NCBI RefSeq assembly: GCF_001280205.1 | Contig: NZ_CP012573.1 | Coordinates: forward strand, 2,046,001-2,110,000 | Origin: Clavibacter capsici | Lineage (GTDB): Bacteria > Actinomycetota > Actinomycetes > Actinomycetales > Microbacteriaceae | Direction: 5' to 3' | Length of the DNA: 64,000 nucleotides | Shown here: piece by piece, positions 30,282-39,699 of the stretch | How the letters are laid out: each line of letters starts with the position of its first letter | Position numbering within the stretch: position 1 is the stretch's first letter | The notes under the pieces: generated by a model | Told to the model about the DNA's origin: nothing | Databases searched by the model: none | What the model saw: only the letters and a program-made list of their open reading frames with translations | Made by a program: the position numbers and the translations under genes

Positions 30282-31205
30282 CTAGTAGCGGTCGATCGCC
30301 GGGGGCTCCGGCGTGTCGATGACCGTGCCGGCCGTCGCCTCGAACAGGCGCGCCCAGGTGCCGTCGTCGTAGGCCGCCTGCAGCGTGTCGTTGATGAAGG
30401 TGCGGAACGCCTCGTCGCCCTTGGCGATGCCGATGCCGTAGGGCTCCTCCGTGAAGGTCTCGCCGTCGCCGACGAGCTTGAACTCGCCCTCGTTCTGGTC
30501 GATGAAGCCGGAGAGGATCACGTTGTCGGTCGTGACCGCGGACACCTGGCCGTTGCGCAGCGGGTCGAGGCACTTGCTGTAGACGTCGGTCGGCACGACG
30601 ACCGCGCCGAACTCCGCCTCGATGTTCGCGGCGGGGGTGGATCCGGCCACGGAGCAGACCTGCTTGCCGCGGACGTCCTCGGGCGTGTTGATCGTGGTGT
30701 CGTCCGCGAGGACCATGAGCGCCTGGCCGGCCACGTAGTACGGGCCCGCGAAGTCCACGACCTCCTTGCGCTTGTCGTTGATCGTGTAGGTCGCGACGAC
30801 CGCGTCGACCGAGCCGTTCTGGATGAAGGGCTCGCGGTTCGCCGAGACCGTCTCGGTGAACTCGATCGAGTCGAACGGGATGCCCAGCTTGCTGGCGATG
30901 AGCGCGGAGATCGCGACGTCGAAGCCGGCGGGCTTGCCGTCGAGGCCCGCCAGGCCGAAGAGCGGCTGGTCGAACTTCGTGCCGACCTTCATCGTGCCGG
31001 CCTCGGCGAGGCGCGCCATCGTGGTGCCCTCGTCGAAGGTGGGGTTCTCCGCGAGCTCGAGCTTGTAGGGCCCGTCGCCGTTCTCGGGGGCGTTCGTGCC
31101 GGCGTCGATGCCGCCGTTGGACGCGCTGCCCGCGGCGCCGCAGCCCGTGAGGGCGACGACGACGATCGCGGCGGCCGCGGCGAGGGTCAGTTTCCTGTTC
31201 TTCAT
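30282..31205 (-). CDS. gluB: Glutamate-type ABC transporter substrate-binding lipoprotein (GluB-like)
   Basis: A 307-residue family-3 solute-binding protein. The signal peptide (MKNRKLTLAAAAAIVVVALTGC) ends in a lipobox LTGC, so Cys22 is lipidated and the protein is anchored outside the membrane. The mature part has the ligand-binding blocks KVGTKFDQPLFGL, GFDVAISALIASKLG and VDAVVATYTINDKRKEVVDFAGPYY. Acidic amino-acid substrate is suggested by similarity to GluB; specificity is inferred. It lies 154 nt after gluA. Confidence 0.9.
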   Translation of the reverse strand: MKNRKLTLAAAAAIVVVALTGCGAAGSASNGGIDAGTNAPENGDGPYKLELAENPTFDEGTTMARLAEAGTMKVGTKFDQPLFGLAGLDGKPAGFDVAISALIASKLGIPFDSIEFTETVSANREPFIQNGSVDAVVATYTINDKRKEVVDFAGPYYVAGQALMVLADDTTINTPEDVRGKQVCSVAGSTPAANIEAEFGAVVVPTDVYSKCLDPLRNGQVSAVTTDNVILSGFIDQNEGEFKLVGDGETFTEEPYGIGIAKGDEAFRTFINDTLQAAYDDGTWARLFEATAGTVIDTPEPPAIDRY

Positions 31206-31334
31206 GGTTCCCGTTCTTGGCTGGTGGGGTGGATGACGGAGGCGATGGGGATCGCCCGTGGTGCGGGACGTGCGGTGGTGCGGGTGGTGCGGCGCCCGGT
31301 GCGCCTGCCTCGACGCGTCCGGGTGCGGTGAGCG

Positions 31335-31352
31335 GGAGGGCTCGGGCCCTCC
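31335..31352 (-). terminator. Short hairpin between gluA and gluB
   Basis: A 7-bp stem GGAGGGC / GCCCTCC closed by TCGG lies just past the gluA stop; no U-tract. It is probably a processing or attenuation element rather than a full stop. Confidence 0.4.
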
Positions 31353-31359
31353 GCGCGGG

Positions 31360-32148
31360 TCAGTGGGCGAGGATCTTCGAGAGGAAGTCCTTCGCGCGGG
31401 GGCTCCGCGGGTGGTCGAAGAACTCCGCGGGGCTCGTGTCCTCCTCGATGGCGCCGTCGGCCATGAAGATCACGCGATCCGCGGCCTTGCGGGCGAAGCC
31501 CATCTCGTGGGTGACGACCATCATCGTCATGCCGTCCTTCGCGAGGCCGACCATGACGTCGAGGACCTCGGTGATCATCTCGGGGTCCAGCGCGCTGGTC
31601 GGCTCGTCGAGGAGGATCAGCTTCGGGTCCATCGCGAGGGCGCGCGCGATCGCGACGCGCTGCTGCTGGCCGCCGGAGAGCTGGGCCGGCATCTTCTGCG
31701 CCTGGTTGGCGACGCCGACGCGGTCGAGGAGCTCCATCGCCCGCTTCTCCGCCTCGGCCTTGCCCTTCTTGCGGACCTTGATCGGCCCGAGGGTCACGTT
31801 CTCGAGCACGGTCTTGTGCGCGAAGAGGTTGAAGGACTGGAACACCATGCCCACGTCGGCGCGGAGGCGCGCGAGCTCGGCGCCCTCGGACGGCAAGTCC
31901 TGGCCGTCGATGGTGATGGTGCCGTCGTCGATGGTCTCGAGCCGGTTGATCGCGCGGCACAGCGTGGACTTGCCCGAGCCGCTGGGTCCGATGACGACGA
32001 CGACCTCGCCGCGGTTCACCGTGGTCGAGATGTCCTTGAGGACGTGGAGGTCCCCGAAGTGCTTGTTGACGTGGGATACGACGACCAGGGGCTCGCCGAC
32101 CGCTGCTGCGGCGGGCGAGGCGGGGTCCGCCGTCGGGCTCTGCTCCAT
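31360..32148 (-). CDS. gluA: Amino-acid ABC transporter ATP-binding protein (GluA-like)
   Basis: ATPase of the importer encoded with the next three genes. The 262-residue product has Walker A GPSGSGKST (about 54-62), the Q-loop VFQSFNLF, signature LSGGQQQR, Walker B LILLDEPTSALDP and the switch His in VVTHEMGFA. A ~20-residue Ala/Pro-rich N-tail precedes the core. ATG at 32148 has a TATGGT box 6 nt upstream, suggesting a leaderless operon start here. A 150-nt gap follows before the binding-protein gene. Confidence 0.93.
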   Translation of the reverse strand: MEQSPTADPASPAAAAVGEPLVVVSHVNKHFGDLHVLKDISTTVNRGEVVVVIGPSGSGKSTLCRAINRLETIDDGTITIDGQDLPSEGAELARLRADVGMVFQSFNLFAHKTVLENVTLGPIKVRKKGKAEAEKRAMELLDRVGVANQAQKMPAQLSGGQQQRVAIARALAMDPKLILLDEPTSALDPEMITEVLDVMVGLAKDGMTMMVVTHEMGFARKAADRVIFMADGAIEEDTSPAEFFDHPRSPRAKDFLSKILAH

Positions 32149-32300
32149 GCGAACACCATATCCGTGACGGTGTTTCGTCCGCGTTTCCGCGGGGCATCGT
32201 CACCCCATCGTGACGCGGGACCTGCGTTTGCGCCGGTCAGAGCGCCGTACGGGGGTGATCCCCGAAGCCGCGCCCCCGTGAGGCGTCCGCGACCGTGCGC

Positions 32301-33101
32301 TCAGGCGCGCTGCGCGAACGCCGACTCGTAGAGGCACACGGACGCGGCGGTGGCGAGGTTCATCGACTCGGCCTGGCCGTAGATCGGCACGACGACGGCG
32401 CGGTCGGCGAGGGCGAGGTGCTCGTCCTGCAGGCCGCGCGCCTCGTTGCCGAACAGCCACGCGGTCGGGGCGGCGAGGCGGCCCGACGTGCGCTCGGCGA
32501 GGAGGTCGTCGCCCTTGACGTCGGCGGCGAGGACCTGGAGCCCGGCGGCCTTCACGCGCTCGAGCACGCCGTCGAGCTCGGGCATGATCGCGACCGGCAG
32601 GTGGAAGAGCGAGCCCGTCGTGGCGCGAACGACCTTGGGGTTGTAGAGGTCGACGGAGCGCCCGGTGAGGATCACGGCGTCGGCTCCCGCGGCGTCGGCG
32701 GCGCGGATGATGGTGCCCGCGTTGCCCGGGTCGCGCACCTCCTCGAGGATCGCGACGAGGCGCGGCTCGTCGGCGAGGATCTGCTTGAGCGAGGTCGGGA
32801 ACTGGCGGCACACGCCCACCACGCCCTGCGGGGTGACGGTGTCCGCCATGGAGGCGATGACGTCCTCGGTGACGAACTCGACCTCGATGTCGGACTCGCG
32901 GACGGCGCGGGCGAGGTCGGGGTAGCGGTCGAGGGCCGTCGGCGTCGCGAACAGCTCCAGCACGAGGTCGGGCCGGAAGGCGAGGGCCTCGGAGACGGCC
33001 TGCGGGCCCTCGAGGAGGAAGAGGCCCGTGTCGGCGCGCGCGTCCCGCTTCGCGAGCTTGGCGACGCCACGGACACGCGGGGAGCGGGGGTTGTCGAGCA
33101 T
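32301..33101 (-). CDS. SpoU/TrmH-family rRNA 2'-O-methyltransferase
   Basis: A 266-residue RNA ribose methyltransferase. The N-terminal third is a substrate-binding domain (LFLLEGPQAVSEAL...). The SPOUT trefoil-knot motifs follow: ILEEVRDPGNAGTIIRAADAAGADAVIL (motif 1), LFGNEARGL (motif 2) and VPIYGQAESMNLATAASVCLYE (motif 3). The closest functional label is 23S rRNA methyltransferase (TsnR/RlmB-like), matching the mycobacterial gene next to rplT; exact target not deducible. ATG at 33101 has a TAGTGT box 7 nt upstream. It is downstream of rplT behind a terminator. Confidence 0.9.
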   Translation of the reverse strand: MLDNPRSPRVRGVAKLAKRDARADTGLFLLEGPQAVSEALAFRPDLVLELFATPTALDRYPDLARAVRESDIEVEFVTEDVIASMADTVTPQGVVGVCRQFPTSLKQILADEPRLVAILEEVRDPGNAGTIIRAADAAGADAVILTGRSVDLYNPKVVRATTGSLFHLPVAIMPELDGVLERVKAAGLQVLAADVKGDDLLAERTSGRLAAPTAWLFGNEARGLQDEHLALADRAVVVPIYGQAESMNLATAASVCLYESAFAQRA

Positions 33102-33114
33102 GGCACCAACACTA

Positions 33115-33144
33115 ACGGCGCGCCCCCTGTCGGGGACGCGCCGT
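33115..33144 (-). terminator. Terminator of infC-rpmI-rplT operon
   Basis: Stem ACGGCGCG(C)CCCC / GGGG(A)CGCGCCGT with one mismatch and a 4-nt loop lies 19 nt past the rplT stop. No strong U-tract. Confidence 0.6.
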
Positions 33145-33162
33145 CGGTGGTGGTGCGGAGCG

Positions 33163-33555
33163 CTACGCGTTCGCCGCGACCTTGGGGGCCGAGGTGTTCG
33201 CGGGCAGGGCGGCCTTGGCCGTCTGCACGAGCGACGCGAAGGTCGCGGGCTCGTGGACCGCGAGCTCCGCGAGGATGCGGCGGTCGACCTGGACGCCGGC
33301 GAGCGAGAGGCCCTGGATGAGGCGGTTGTACGTCAGGCCGTTCGCACGGGCGGCGGCGTTGATGCGCTGGATCCAGAGGCGGCGGAACTCGCCCTTCTTC
33401 GCGCGGCGGTCGCGGTACGCGTAGACGAGGGAGTGGGTGACCTGCTCCTTGGCCTTGCGGTACAGGCGCGAGCGCTGGCCGCGGTATCCGGCGGCGCGCT
33501 CGAGGATGACCCGACGCTTCTTGTGGGCGTTGACGGCCCTCTTGACTCTTGCCAT
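33163..33555 (-). CDS. rplT: 50S ribosomal protein L20
   Basis: A 130-residue L20 beginning [15 protein letters not shown], with [20 protein letters not shown] and the conserved [20 protein letters not shown]. It has a slightly long Ala-rich tail ([13 protein letters not shown]). L20 binds 23S rRNA early in 50S assembly and represses the infC-rpmI-rplT message in several bacteria. It is the third gene of that operon, 46 nt after rpmI. Confidence 0.97.
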   Translation of the reverse strand: MARVKRAVNAHKKRRVILERAAGYRGQRSRLYRKAKEQVTHSLVYAYRDRRAKKGEFRRLWIQRINAAARANGLTYNRLIQGLSLAGVQVDRRILAELAVHEPATFASLVQTAKAALPANTSAPKVAANA

Positions 33556-33601
33556 TTCAGTGATTCCTATTCGAGTTCAGGTGTCGCGGACGACGAGGGG
33601 C

Positions 33602-33788
33602 CTAGCGGCCGAGGAGCTTCTTGGCGACCTTGACGTCGGCCTTGGCCAGGGACTGGTCCTGGTTGAGTCGCGCCTTGCGCTTGGAGGACTTCACCTCGAG
33701 GTTGTGGCGCATGCCGGCCTGCTGCTTCATGATCTTGCCGCTGCCGGTGACCTTGAAACGCTTCTTAGCACCCGAGTGGGTCTTCTGC

Positions 33789-33796
<8 letters not shown>
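33602..33796 (-). CDS. rpmI: 50S ribosomal protein L35
   Basis: A 64-residue basic protein [21 protein letters not shown], with the typical KSSKRKARL and C-terminal KKLLGR. ATG at 33796 overlaps the infC stop by 8 nt (ATGCCTAA), so the two are translationally coupled. Confidence 0.97.
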
Positions 33797-34382
<586 letters not shown>

Positions 34383-34758
34383 GGACTGCTCCTATTCGTG
34401 TCTTCGGGTGGCCCGGCGGCTCTCGGGGAGCCGCTCGGATTCGAGACGAGGAGGGTTCTTCACCAGGGTGCGACGCATTCGTCGCACTCGGCAACACGCC
34501 CATGCCCGCTGCTGCGGGGCTCCCGTCCTGCGCGCCCCCGCTGGGGAGCCGTTCGGACGGGGGAGCGAAATCGACCCGGTAACCTATGGAGGCGGTCAAG
34601 CGCGGGTGGGAGATCAATCCTCTTTCGAACCGGGACTGTGACAGCCCCGGAGCCGTCGATCAGCATAGCAGACGCCGGCCTCGCCCCGGAAGGGCGGGCA
34701 CCGACCGGGTGCCGCACCCGTCCGCCGCCATCCGGCCGCCCCGAGCACGAGGACAGAC
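34383..34758 (-). promoter_or_regulatory. infC upstream leader region
   Basis: This 376-nt gap between infC and the divergent DUF1844 gene holds no convincing gene. It contains a 7-bp hairpin GCGGCTC / GAGCCGC at 34416-34434, about 20 nt upstream of the infC ribosome site TAGGAG, and a weak promoter-like TATGCT on the minus strand near 34664. The length suggests a structured leader for autoregulation by IF-3 or L20, but I cannot match it to a known leader family. Confidence 0.4.
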
Positions 34759-35211
34759 ATGACCGACCCGACCCCCGACGACGCCCCGACCGCGGCCGAC
34801 GCGCACGTCCACCGCTTCGAGGAGCCCGACACCGCGACCGGTGCCGGTGCGACGGGCGCCGCCGACCAGGACACCGCCGACTTCGTCGCCGACCAGTACG
34901 CGCGCGACATCGCCGAGGTCTCCGCCGTCGAGGTCATCACGACCACGGCCGTCCACCTCATGAGCGCCGCCGCCGTGAAGTGCGGGCTCGCCGACGACCC
35001 CGCCACCCAGACGGACCTCGCCGAGGCGCGGAAGCTGATCATCTCGCTGGCGGGCCTGGTCACGGCCGCGTCGCCGGAGCTGGGCGACCAGCACGCGCGG
35101 AGCCTGCGCGACGGCCTGCGCTCCCTGCAGCTCGCCTTCCGCGAGGCGTCGCCGTACCCCGACGCCATCGGCAAGGGACCGGGCGAGAAGTACACCGGGC
35201 CCGTCTCCTAG
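34759..35211 (+). CDS. DUF1844 family protein
   Basis: A 150-residue protein with a disordered acidic N-terminus (~1-45) and a helical domain [45 protein letters not shown] characteristic of DUF1844. Members often neighbour infC in Actinobacteria. Function unknown. ATG at 34759 follows GAGGACAGAC. It is divergent from infC and convergent with sseB, separated from the sseB end by 33 nt. Confidence 0.85.
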   Translation: MTDPTPDDAPTAADAHVHRFEEPDTATGAGATGAADQDTADFVADQYARDIAEVSAVEVITTTAVHLMSAAAVKCGLADDPATQTDLAEARKLIISLAGLVTAASPELGDQHARSLRDGLRSLQLAFREASPYPDAIGKGPGEKYTGPVS

Positions 35212-35244
35212 GACGGGACGGGCGGGCCTCCCCGCGGCCGCGCC

Positions 35245-36012
35245 TCAGCGCGCGGAGGTGATGCGGAGGCCCATGCTGTCGACGCGGTCGGCGAGCACCG
35301 CGCTCCGCGACCACTCCCCCTGCAGCCGGGCGAGCAGCGCGTCGAGCGCCGTGCGGTCGAGGCCGTCGACGAGCTCCAGCGCGATCATGAGCTCCGGCCC
35401 CTCGAGGCGCGCCCGCGGATCGCCGGGCGCCGTGCGCAGCGCCACGACCGCGGGCTCCTCGACGACGCTCGCCTCGAGCGACGCGATCACCTCGGGGTCC
35501 TCCGGGCTCGGGATCCACGGCAGCGACCGCGCGACCGCCCAGACGGCTGGACGGCGCAGCACGAACTCGGTGTCGGACATCGGGTCGAGGACCACGAGGT
35601 CGGTCTCCTCGCTCGCGGCGGCCAGCGCCACGCGCACCGCGTCGGCGGGCACGGGCCGGGCGGCCGGGTTCCACCTGCCCATCGCGGCGACGGAGGTGAA
35701 CACCGGCATGACGGTGCGCCCGTCGGGGCCGGCCACCGTGATGATCGACAGCTCGGCGCTCTTGTCGGCCTTCAGGCCGTGCGCGCCCTCACCCTCCTCG
35801 CCGAGGCGGGCGACCAGCGGGATGAGCAGCCGCGCCTCACGCAGCGCGTCGACGACGGCGCCCTGCCCGACCTCGCCGCGGCGGTGCTGGGCAAGCGCGT
35901 CGGCGAGGGCCGGCGGCGCGGATCCGTCGTCACCGGGGAACGCGGTCGGCTCGAAGGAGCGCCCCGCCCACGGGGTCCCGGCCGAGTCGGCGTGCGGCGT
36001 GGAGCCCGACAT
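35245..36012 (-). CDS. SseB-family protein
   Basis: A 255-residue protein with an SseB N-terminal-type domain: the stretch [50 protein letters not shown] is diagnostic. The C-terminal half has no recognised motif. In enteric bacteria SseB relates to serine sensitivity; in Actinobacteria the protein is uncharacterised. ATG at 36012 shares a base with the priA stop (TGATG), so it is translated with the histidine genes although a histidine role is unproven. The N-terminal ~40 residues look disordered. Confidence 0.85.
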   Translation of the reverse strand: MSGSTPHADSAGTPWAGRSFEPTAFPGDDGSAPPALADALAQHRRGEVGQGAVVDALREARLLIPLVARLGEEGEGAHGLKADKSAELSIITVAGPDGRTVMPVFTSVAAMGRWNPAARPVPADAVRVALAAASEETDLVVLDPMSDTEFVLRRPAVWAVARSLPWIPSPEDPEVIASLEASVVEEPAVVALRTAPGDPRARLEGPELMIALELVDGLDRTALDALLARLQGEWSRSAVLADRVDSMGLRITSAR

Positions 36013-36758
36013 CACTCCCCGGCGACGTCGAGCGCCTGGCCGAGCGTGAACGCCCCCGCGTAGAGGGCCTTGCCCACGATGGCGCCCTCGAGGCCGAGCG
36101 GCACGAGCTCGCGGAGCGCGGCGATGTCGTCGAGGCTGGAGACGCCGCCGGACGCGACGACCGGGCGCTCGGTCCGCTCGAGCACGTCGCGGAGCAGCGC
36201 GATGTTGGGACCCTGCAGCGTGCCGTCCTTCGTGACGTCGGTCACGACGTAGCGCGCGCAGCCGGCCTCCTCGAGGCGCTCCAGCACCTCCCAGATGTCG
36301 CCGCCGTCCTTCGTCCAGCCGCGCGCGGAGAGCGTGCGCCCGCGGACGTCGAGCCCGACCGCGACGGCCTCGCCGTGCTGCGCGATGACGCTGGCGGCCC
36401 ACTCGGGGTTCTCCAGCGCGGCGGTGCCGAGGTTGATGCGCGTGGCGCCGCTCTCGAGGGCCACGTCGAGCGAGCGGTCGTCGCGGATGCCGCCGGACAG
36501 CTCGATCTGCACGCCGTCGATGGCGCGGATCACGCGCGAGATGACGGAGAGGTTGTCACCGCGACCGAACGCGGCATCGAGGTCGACGAGGTGCAGCCAC
36601 TCGGCGCCCTGCTCGGCCCAGTCGCGGGCCGCGTCGACGGGGTCGCCGTACCCGGTCTCGGTGCCGGCCGCGCCCTGGGTGAGGCGGACGGCCTGGCCGC
36701 CCGCCACGTCGACGGCGGGCAGGAGGGTGAGGCGGGGGGTGCTGGTGAACTCGCTCAT
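36012..36758 (-). CDS. priA: Phosphoribosyl isomerase (HisA or bifunctional PriA)
   Basis: A (beta/alpha)8 isomerase converting ProFAR to PRFAR in histidine synthesis. In actinobacteria lacking trpF the same enzyme (PriA) also isomerises phosphoribosylanthranilate. The 248-residue product has [18 protein letters not shown] with the N-terminal catalytic Asp, [11 protein letters not shown], and [20 protein letters not shown] with the second catalytic Asp. ATG at 36758 is preceded by GGAAGG at good spacing; an ATG 12 nt upstream lacks one. The enzyme follows hisH by 74 nt. Whether trpF exists elsewhere cannot be seen. Confidence 0.9.
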   Translation of the reverse strand: MSEFTSTPRLTLLPAVDVAGGQAVRLTQGAAGTETGYGDPVDAARDWAEQGAEWLHLVDLDAAFGRGDNLSVISRVIRAIDGVQIELSGGIRDDRSLDVALESGATRINLGTAALENPEWAASVIAQHGEAVAVGLDVRGRTLSARGWTKDGGDIWEVLERLEEAGCARYVVTDVTKDGTLQGPNIALLRDVLERTERPVVASGGVSSLDDIAALRELVPLGLEGAIVGKALYAGAFTLGQALDVAGE

Positions 36759-36832
36759 GGGGCCTTCCATCGATCGGGCGTGCGGGCGTGCGGAGCCGTC
36801 GGCGACGGCGGGTGCGGGTGGGGCTGGGCGGG

Positions 36833-37474
36833 TCAGGTGGCGCGCAGGGTCCCGAGCCAGTTCGAGAGCAGCCGGATGCCGGCCTCCCCCGACTTCTCGG
36901 GGTGGAACTGCGTGGCGGAGAGCGGGCCGTTCTCGACGGCGGCGACGAACGGCTCGCCGTGGGTCGCCCAGGTGACGCGCGGGGCGGGCAGCGGAGGGAG
37001 CGGGTCGATCCCCCACGTGCGCGCCGCGTAGGAGTGCACGAAGTAGAACCGCTCCTCCTCGAGCCCGGCGAACAGCGCGGAGCCCTCGGGGACCTCGACC
37101 GTGTTCCAGCCCATGTGCGGGAGGACCTCGGACCGGATGCGGTCGACCGTGCCCGGCCACTCCCCCAGCCCGGCGACGTCGACGTCGCGCTCGACGCCGC
37201 GGTCGAACATGACCTGCATGCCGACGCAGATGCCGAGCACCGGGCGCCCGCCGGCGAGGCGCCGGTCGACCACGCGGTCGCCGCCCGCGGCCCGGAGCGC
37301 GGTCATCACCGCGGAGAACGCGCCGACGCCGGGGACGAGGAGGCCGTCGGCCTCGTGCGCGCGCTTCGGGTCGCCCGTCAGCTCGACGTCGGCACCGGCG
37401 AGCTCGAGGGCCTTGACGGCGGAGTGCACGTTGCCGCTGCCGTAGTCGAGGACGACGACCGAGGGCCGCGTCAC
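36833..37474 (-). CDS. hisH: Imidazole glycerol phosphate synthase, glutaminase subunit
   Basis: Class I glutamine amidotransferase feeding ammonia to HisF. The 213-residue product has the nucleophile Cys in [14 protein letters not shown], the oxyanion strand [10 protein letters not shown], and the catalytic His/Glu in [17 protein letters not shown] at 37474 overlaps the hisB stop (GTGA). HisF itself is not in the window. Confidence 0.95.
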   Translation of the reverse strand: MTRPSVVVLDYGSGNVHSAVKALELAGADVELTGDPKRAHEADGLLVPGVGAFSAVMTALRAAGGDRVVDRRLAGGRPVLGICVGMQVMFDRGVERDVDVAGLGEWPGTVDRIRSEVLPHMGWNTVEVPEGSALFAGLEEERFYFVHSYAARTWGIDPLPPLPAPRVTWATHGEPFVAAVENGPLSATQFHPEKSGEAGIRLLSNWLGTLRAT

Positions 37475-38079
37475 AGCGCGCCCTTGGTGGACGGGATGCC
37501 GGACACGCGCGGGTCGAGCTCCTTGGCCTGCCGGAACGCGCGCGCGAACGACTTGAACTCGGCCTCGGCGATGTGATGCGGGTCGCGCCCGCCGAGGACC
37601 GTGACGTGCACGGTGAGCCCGGCGTGGAACGTGATGGCCTCGAAGACGTGGCGGACCATGGATCCGGTGAAGTGGCCGCCGATGAGGTGCATCTCGAAGC
37701 CGGCGGGCTCGCCCGAGTGGACGAGGAACGGACGCCCGGAGATGTCGACCACCGACTGCACGAGCGCCTCGTCGAGCGGGACGAGCGCGTCGCCGAAGCG
37801 GGCGATGCCCGACTTGTCGCCGAGCGCCTCGCGGATGGCCTGGCCGAGGACGATGCCGACGTCCTCCACCGTGTGGTGCACGTCGATGTGCGTGTCGCCG
37901 GTGGCGGTGACCTTGAGGTCGGTCAGCGAGTGCTTCGCGAACGCGGTCAGCATGTGGTCGTAGAACGGCACCGACGTGCTGATCTCGGAGGCACCGGTGC
38001 CGTCGAGGTCGAGCTGGAGATCGATGCGGGACTCGCTGGTCTGCCGCGTGACGTGCGCGGTGCGCGCGAGGGTGCTCAT
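37471..38079 (-). CDS. hisB: Imidazoleglycerol-phosphate dehydratase
   Basis: Sixth histidine step. The 202-residue product has the duplicated metal-binding motifs [16 protein letters not shown] and [16 protein letters not shown], plus [14 protein letters not shown] choose ATG at 38079 ([10 protein letters not shown]): a TAGCAT box lies 7 nt upstream at 38087-38092, fitting the leaderless pattern seen elsewhere. The alternative ATG at 38088 lies inside that box and would add three residues. hisD and hisC, often upstream in Actinobacteria, are not here; a LysM gene is instead. Confidence 0.93.
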   Translation of the reverse strand: MSTLARTAHVTRQTSESRIDLQLDLDGTGASEISTSVPFYDHMLTAFAKHSLTDLKVTATGDTHIDVHHTVEDVGIVLGQAIREALGDKSGIARFGDALVPLDEALVQSVVDISGRPFLVHSGEPAGFEMHLIGGHFTGSMVRHVFEAITFHAGLTVHVTVLGGRDPHHIAEAEFKSFARAFRQAKELDPRVSGIPSTKGAL

Positions 38080-38198
38080 GACCTCCATGCTACCGATCGG
38101 TTCCGAGCGGATGGCCCCCGCTCCCGGCCGCTACCGGGAGTCGAGGCCGTACGGGATACGCCGCGTCGCACCCCGACGACGCGGGGTGCGGGACGGGG

Positions 38199-38576
38199 TC
38201 AGCGCGCGTACTGCGCGGGGACCGCGAGCTGCTGGCCCGCGGCCACGTCCGACGTGGGGAGGCGGTTGAGGTCGACGACCGACGCGATGACGTCACGCGG
38301 GTCGGCGCTCGGCGCGATCTCCTCGGCGAGGTCCCACAGGGACTGCCCGCTCGACACGGTGACGTACTGGAAGGTGGCTCCCGACGCGTCCTTCGACGCC
38401 ACGGCCGCACCGCCGTTGAGGGCGACGAGCCCGGCGCCGAGCGCGAGCGGAGCGGCGACGAGCGCCGTGAGGACGATGCGGCCGCGACGCGTGATGCGCA
38501 GGCGCGTGCGGGGCGTGACGGCGGCCTCCGCGACGGGGGCGGCGGGGAGGGCGGTGGATGCTGCTGCGGTGTTCAT
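38199..38576 (-). CDS. LysM-domain membrane protein, SOS-linked (YneA/Rv2719c-like)
   Basis: A 125-residue protein: basic cytoplasmic tail to about residue 33, one membrane helix ([20 protein letters not shown]), then an extracytoplasmic LysM peptidoglycan-binding domain ([50 protein letters not shown]). It stands divergent to lexA, as do B. subtilis yneA, which halts division during SOS, and mycobacterial Rv2719c. Its promoter carries a LexA-box-like sequence, so DNA-damage induction and a division-inhibitor role are likely but inferred. ATG at 38576 follows AGAGGTCACC. It reads toward hisB. Confidence 0.85.
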   Translation of the reverse strand: MNTAAASTALPAAPVAEAAVTPRTRLRITRRGRIVLTALVAAPLALGAGLVALNGGAAVASKDASGATFQYVTVSSGQSLWDLAEEIAPSADPRDVIASVVDLNRLPTSDVAAGQQLAVPAQYAR

Positions 38577-38663
38577 GGTGACCTCTCGTGCGAGACGGTG
38601 GGGCGTCGATGCGACGCGCCCGGCGATGCAGTGCGGTACGGCATGCGATGCGGGTCGGGCAGC

Positions 38664-38699
38664 TCGCACCCGGCTCTCGGCCGGGAGAGCCGGGTGCGA
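38664..38699 (-). other. Perfect 15-bp hairpin in LysM gene leader
   Basis: TCGCACCCGGCTCTC / GAGAGCCGGGTGCGA with a 6-nt loop sits between the predicted start point (~38705) and the LysM ATG at 38576. It is therefore in the 5' leader, not after a gene. Confidence 0.85.
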
Positions 38700-38708
38700 A
38701 GCTGTGTT

Positions 38709-38740
38709 CCGAACATACATTCGAAACGAGCCCTCCGCAA
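38709..38740 (-). promoter_or_regulatory. SOS promoter of LysM gene with LexA box
   Basis: On the minus strand TTGCGG (38735-38740), 17 nt, TATGTT (38712-38717). The -10 is covered by CCGAACATACATTCGA (38709-38724), 2 mismatches from TCGAAC-N4-GTTCGA, the actinobacterial LexA consensus. Confidence 0.8.
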
Positions 38741-38781
38741 GCCCTCATCGCCCCGATCCGGCGTCCGGGCCCGCGACACGC

Positions 38782-38822
38782 TCGAACAGGTGTTTGTACG
38801 AGGTGCGCCGGCTGGATACAGT
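38782..38822 (+). promoter_or_regulatory. lexA promoter with LexA box
   Basis: TTGTAC (38794-38799), 17 nt, TACAGT (38817-38822). The -35 is overlapped by TCGAACAGGTGTTTGT (38782-38797): the left half is a perfect LexA half-site and the right half is degenerate. Autorepression of lexA is expected. Confidence 0.75.
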
Positions 38823-38937
38823 TTCGAGTGCCTGGTGTCCATTCCACCGGGCACCACCGACATTGCCCCCGCGAGGGCGTCGGCCCGCCGGGTCGTCGCG
38901 CCGCCCGGGGCGTCGGCGACGAGAGGCGGGCCGTGGC

Positions 38938-39618
38938 ATGACGGACGAGCGAGCGGCGGGAGGCGGCGCGACCAGGCGCCGCAAGAGCCTCAGCGACAAG
39001 CAGATCTCGATCCTGGAGTTCATCCAGCGCACCATCGCCGGCCAGGGCTACCCGCCGAGCATGCGGGAGATCGGCGATGCGGTCGGCCTCGCCTCGCTCT
39101 CCAGCGTCACCCACCAGCTCAACCAGCTCGAGCTCTCCGGCTACCTCCGCCGCGACCCCAACCGCCCGCGCGCGCTCGAGGTCCTCATCGACCTGCCGGG
39201 TTCGGGAGCCGCGGAGACCGGCGAGCCCGCCACACCCGTGGGCGACGCCGCCATGGTGCCCATGGTCGGCCGCATCGCGGCGGGCATCCCCATCACCGCG
39301 GAGCAGATGGTCGAGGAGGTCTTCCCCCTCCCCCGCCAGCTCGTGGGCAAGGGGGACCTCTTCATGCTCCGGGTCGTCGGCGACTCCATGATCGACGCGG
39401 CCATCTGCGACGGCGACTGGGTCGTCGTGCGCCAGCAGAAGACCGCGGAGAACGGCGACATCGTCGCGGCCATGCTCGACGACGAGGCCACCGTCAAGGT
39501 CTTCCGCCAGCGCGACGGCCACACCTGGCTCCTGCCGCGGAACAGCGCGTTCGAGCCCATCCTCGGCGACTTCGCCGAGGTCGTCGGCAAGGTCGTGGCG
39601 GTCATGCGCTCCGTCTGA
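38938..39618 (+). CDS. lexA: SOS repressor LexA
   Basis: Represses SOS genes and self-cleaves on RecA filaments. The 226-residue product has the winged HTH (~15-75, [25 protein letters not shown]), the cleavage site Ala115-Gly116 in GRIAAGIP, catalytic Ser150 in GDSMID and Lys187 in EATVKVF. ATG at 38938 lies about 110 nt after the predicted start point, and the intervening leader has no other gene. A bidirectional terminator follows, separating it from convergent hflX. LexA boxes are visible here, before the LysM gene and before recA. Confidence 0.97.
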   Translation: MTDERAAGGGATRRRKSLSDKQISILEFIQRTIAGQGYPPSMREIGDAVGLASLSSVTHQLNQLELSGYLRRDPNRPRALEVLIDLPGSGAAETGEPATPVGDAAMVPMVGRIAAGIPITAEQMVEEVFPLPRQLVGKGDLFMLRVVGDSMIDAAICDGDWVVVRQQKTAENGDIVAAMLDDEATVKVFRQRDGHTWLLPRNSAFEPILGDFAEVVGKVVAVMRSV

Positions 39619-39632
39619 TCACGACGCCCCCC

Positions 39633-39682
39633 CACGCACGAGAGCGGCCGGTCCCCGAGGGGATCGGCCGCTCTCGTGCGTG
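39633..39682. terminator. Bidirectional terminator between lexA and hflX
   Basis: CACGCACGAGAGCGGCCG / CGGCCGCTCTCGTGCGTG with an inner TCCCC/GGGGA extension beyond a G-T mismatch forms a ~23-bp hairpin between convergent genes. Confidence 0.85.
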
Positions 39683-39699
39683 CGGGGCGGGTGCGTGGA

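Noticed and set aside
36759-36832. Possible extra gene between hisH and priA
   Set aside because: Only 74 nt, G-rich, no start with ribosome site; the upstream ATG at 36770 is simply an alternative priA start.
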